A program made the position numbers and the translations under genes. A stretch of 8,768 nucleotides of DNA from Pseudomonadota bacterium. Lineage in GTDB: Bacteria; Pseudomonadota; Gammaproteobacteria; Burkholderiales; Sulfuriferulaceae. The stretch covers positions 1 to 8,768 of the forward strand of contig JAJYPZ010000031.1 of the NCBI GenBank assembly GCA_021794855.1. Direction: 5' to 3'. The notes under the pieces were generated by a model that made no database searches, was not told the origin of the DNA, and was given only the letters and a program-made list of their open reading frames with translations. Every line of letters begins with the position of its first letter. The stretch's first letter is position 1. Of this stretch, positions 7,265-8,768 are shown piece by piece.

Positions 7265-7810
7265 ATGAAATTATTCAAATTGGTTGTTATATTGATAGTA
7301 TCTGTAATATTGGCTGGATGCGGTACCGATCCGTTCAAACCTACCCAGGTAACATTCAGCCACGCGCAATTGCAAAAAGCCGTGGCAAAGAAATTCCCGA
7401 TAGAAAAGCATTATCTGGACAATGTGGATTTGATCGTGTCTAATCCTGTAGTGAGTTTAAGGCCCGAGACCAATCGAATAGCCATACAATTCGATGCGGC
7501 AATCACGATGCCTGGAGCTACGCAGCCCATAAACGGCCAATTGCTGTTTTCCAGCGGTCTGGAATTCGATCAGAAGAAATCGGAACTGGTGTTAAAAGAT
7601 CCGGTGCTGGAAAAACAGCAAATTGCCGGTCTTTCTGGTGCGACCAGCGAAATCATACGGCAGCTTGAAGCTATAGTCGTCAAGGATAATCTGGAAGGGA
7701 AAAGCATACATAACTGCAAACCCGGCGATCTCGAGTTTCTGGGCGTGCCGCTTAAACCCACGGGCATAGAGGTCACGTCAACGGCAGTAGTACTTCATAT
7801 CGCTAAATAA
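7265..7810 (+). CDS. DUF1439 (YceB-like) lipoprotein
   Basis: This is a 181-residue predicted lipoprotein. The N-terminus (MKLFKLVVILIVSVILAGC) is a type II signal peptide with basic residues, a hydrophobic core and an LAGC lipobox, so Cys19 should be lipidated and the mature part periplasmic, anchored to a membrane. The following GTDPF gives no inner-membrane retention aspartate at +2, which suggests outer-membrane sorting by the Lol system. The mature part matches my recollection of DUF1439/YceB proteins: an N-terminal LQKAVAKKFPI helix, then alternating strands (LIVSNPVVSLR, NRIAIQFDAAI, NGQLLFSSGLEFD) resembling lipid-binding TULIP-like folds. No biochemical role is established that I can name. 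It follows the EI24 gene by 17 bp and is the last gene before a strong terminator. ATG 7259 is an alternative start. Confidence 0.78.
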   Translation: MKLFKLVVILIVSVILAGCGTDPFKPTQVTFSHAQLQKAVAKKFPIEKHYLDNVDLIVSNPVVSLRPETNRIAIQFDAAITMPGATQPINGQLLFSSGLEFDQKKSELVLKDPVLEKQQIAGLSGATSEIIRQLEAIVVKDNLEGKSIHNCKPGDLEFLGVPLKPTGIEVTSTAVVLHIAK

Positions 7811-7815
7811 GCGAT

Positions 7816-7854
7816 AAAAAACGGGCCCGGAATTTTTCCGGGCCCGTTTTTTTT
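7816..7854. terminator. strong bidirectional intrinsic terminator
   Basis: A perfect 10-bp GC-rich stem (ACGGGCCCGG at 7821-7830 with its complement at 7838-7847) encloses a 7-nt AATTTTT loop. On the plus strand eight T follow or end the stem (7847-7854). The run of A at 7816-7821 acts as a T tract on the minus strand and can also pair to lengthen the stem. It lies 6 bp past the lipoprotein stop and 17 bp past the dnaJ stop, so it should terminate both converging units. Confidence 0.95.
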
Positions 7855-7870
7855 GTCCTTTTTTCTCTGC

Positions 7871-8768
7871 TTAACCGAAAAAGGCTTTTACTTTATCCAT
7901 AAACGATCTCGCCTTTGGGCTATGACGGGCATCATCAGAAAGATTGATGTCTTCCAGTTCGCGCAGCAGGTCTTTTTGTCGTTCGGTGAGTTTTACCGGT
8001 GTTTCAATGACGACATGGCACATCAGATCACCGGGCGCATTGGTGCGTACGCCCTGGATTCCTTTGCCGCGCAAGCGAAAAACCTTGCCGGTCTGGGTTT
8101 CTGGCGGAATCTTGATTTTGGCGTGGCCTTCCAGAGTAGGAATTTCTATTTCTCCTCCAAGAGCAGCAGTCGTGAAGCTGATAGGCATTTCGCAGTGCAG
8201 GTCGTTATGGTCGCGCTGAAATACCGCATGCGCCTTGAGATGAACCACCACGTATAAATCACCGTTCGGTCCGTTGTTGACGCCTAATTCACCCTCGCCG
8301 GACAGGCGTATGCGATCGCCGGAATCCACCCCTGCCGGGATGCGTACCGAAAGCGTTTTATGACTTTTAACGCGTCCTGCGCCGAAACAGTCGGTACAGG
8401 GGTTGGGTATGATCTTGCCGGTGCCGTGACATTTAGGACAGGTTTGCTGCAAGGAAAAGAAACCTTGCTGCATACGTACCTGACCGTGCCCGTTACAGGT
8501 AGGGCAAGTGACCGGATCGGTTCCGACCTTAGCGCCGGTGCCGTGACAGGTTTCGCATTCTTCCTGGGTCGGGATCCTGATTTTGGTTTCCGTGCCGCGG
8601 GCCGCTTCTTCCAGCGTGATTTCGAGGTTGTACTGCAGATCTGCTCCGCGATAGACGTTGGAGCGGTTACGGCTGCCGCCGCCGAATATGTCGCCGAATA
8701 TGTCGCCGAATGCATCGCTGAAGCCGCCGCCGCCCATGCCCGAATTCTGTTCGACCCCTGCGTGGCCG
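7871..8768 (-). CDS. dnaJ: molecular chaperone DnaJ (Hsp40), lacking its N-terminus in the window
   Basis: DnaJ delivers unfolded clients to DnaK and stimulates its ATPase in the cytosol. The frame is open to the right edge and gives 298 residues, the C-terminal four fifths of a family near 375. From the edge it shows the end of the Gly/Phe-rich linker ([16 protein letters not shown], then [11 protein letters not shown]). Next is the zinc-binding domain with all four CxxCxGxG motifs ([32 protein letters not shown]), then the substrate-binding C-terminal domains ([45 protein letters not shown]). All four zinc motifs make this true DnaJ and not CbpA. The J-domain with HPD lies beyond the window. 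The gene is convergent with the pilZ-to-lipoprotein unit and ends at the shared terminator. dnaK and grpE, its usual neighbours, would lie upstream and out of view. Confidence 0.96.
   Translation of the reverse strand, partial: GHAGVEQNSGMGGGGFSDAFGDIFGDIFGGGSRNRSNVYRGADLQYNLEITLEEAARGTETKIRIPTQEECETCHGTGAKVGTDPVTCPTCNGHGQVRMQQGFFSLQQTCPKCHGTGKIIPNPCTDCFGAGRVKSHKTLSVRIPAGVDSGDRIRLSGEGELGVNNGPNGDLYVVVHLKAHAVFQRDHNDLHCEMPISFTTAALGGEIEIPTLEGHAKIKIPPETQTGKVFRLRGKGIQGVRTNAPGDLMCHVVIETPVKLTERQKDLLRELEDINLSDDARHSPKARSFMDKVKAFFG
8681..8704 (-). repeat. 12-bp tandem duplication in the Gly/Phe region of dnaJ
   Basis: Two exact copies of a 12-bp unit (GCCGAATATGTC on the plus strand), with a partial third copy, encode the doubled GDIF of the linker. 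The unit keeps the frame, and repeated GDIF is common in DnaJ linkers. Confidence 0.8.

Noticed and set aside
7853..8257. Plus-strand open frame of 134 codons opposite dnaJ
   Set aside because: It begins just beyond the terminator and is the complement of the conserved DnaJ C-terminal domains.
1..8768. Search for mobile elements, CRISPR arrays, toxin-antitoxin or defence genes, riboswitches and tRNAs
   Set aside because: Genes fill nearly all the window; the only spacers over 40 bp are 528-570, 5294-5405 and 7811-7870, and none holds such an element.

Overview
The window is an ordinary chromosomal segment of a proteobacterium. It holds ten protein-coding genes, tightly packed, eight complete and one cut at each window edge. 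The gene order (fabF, pabB, pabC, mltG, tmk, holB, pilZ, tatD) is typical of Beta- and Gammaproteobacteria. The style of the Tmk, HolB and PabB proteins suggests Betaproteobacteria, perhaps a Nitrosomonadales-type organism, but that is inferred from memory of the families and not from a search. Base composition looks even, around 50% GC. I see no insertion sequence, CRISPR array, integrase, tRNA or rRNA.

Layout. Positions 1-527 carry the 3' end of fabF (fatty acid elongation). After a 43-bp gap comes a compact run, 571-5293: pabB and pabC (4-aminobenzoate for folate), mltG (peptidoglycan glycan-strand termination), tmk (dTMP kinase) and holB (clamp-loader delta' subunit). Most junctions overlap by 4-8 bp or leave at most 14 bp, so this is very likely one transcription unit. 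A 112-bp spacer with a promoter-like sequence and a strong ribosome binding site precedes pilZ (type IV pilus assembly protein). It is followed by tatD (metal-dependent DNase), an EI24/CysZ-like membrane protein and a DUF1439 (YceB-like) lipoprotein. A strong hairpin terminator at about 7816-7854 closes this unit. Because it is symmetrical, it should also end the convergent gene dnaJ, which runs on the minus strand from the right edge and lacks its J-domain within the window.

How the genes fit together: the run joins housekeeping steps around growth and division. These are fatty acid synthesis, folate precursor synthesis (which feeds dTMP synthesis), dTMP phosphorylation, DNA polymerase III clamp loading and cell wall synthesis. 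The pilZ-tatD part adds pilus biogenesis and nucleic acid turnover.

I found no new system. The points most worth checking are two active-site departures in adjacent genes of one pathway. PabB has alanine (PIAGT motif) where classical PabB has the nucleophilic lysine (PIKGT). PabC has glycine at the position where fold-type IV PLP enzymes usually have the glutamate facing the cofactor ring nitrogen. Both may be normal for this lineage.
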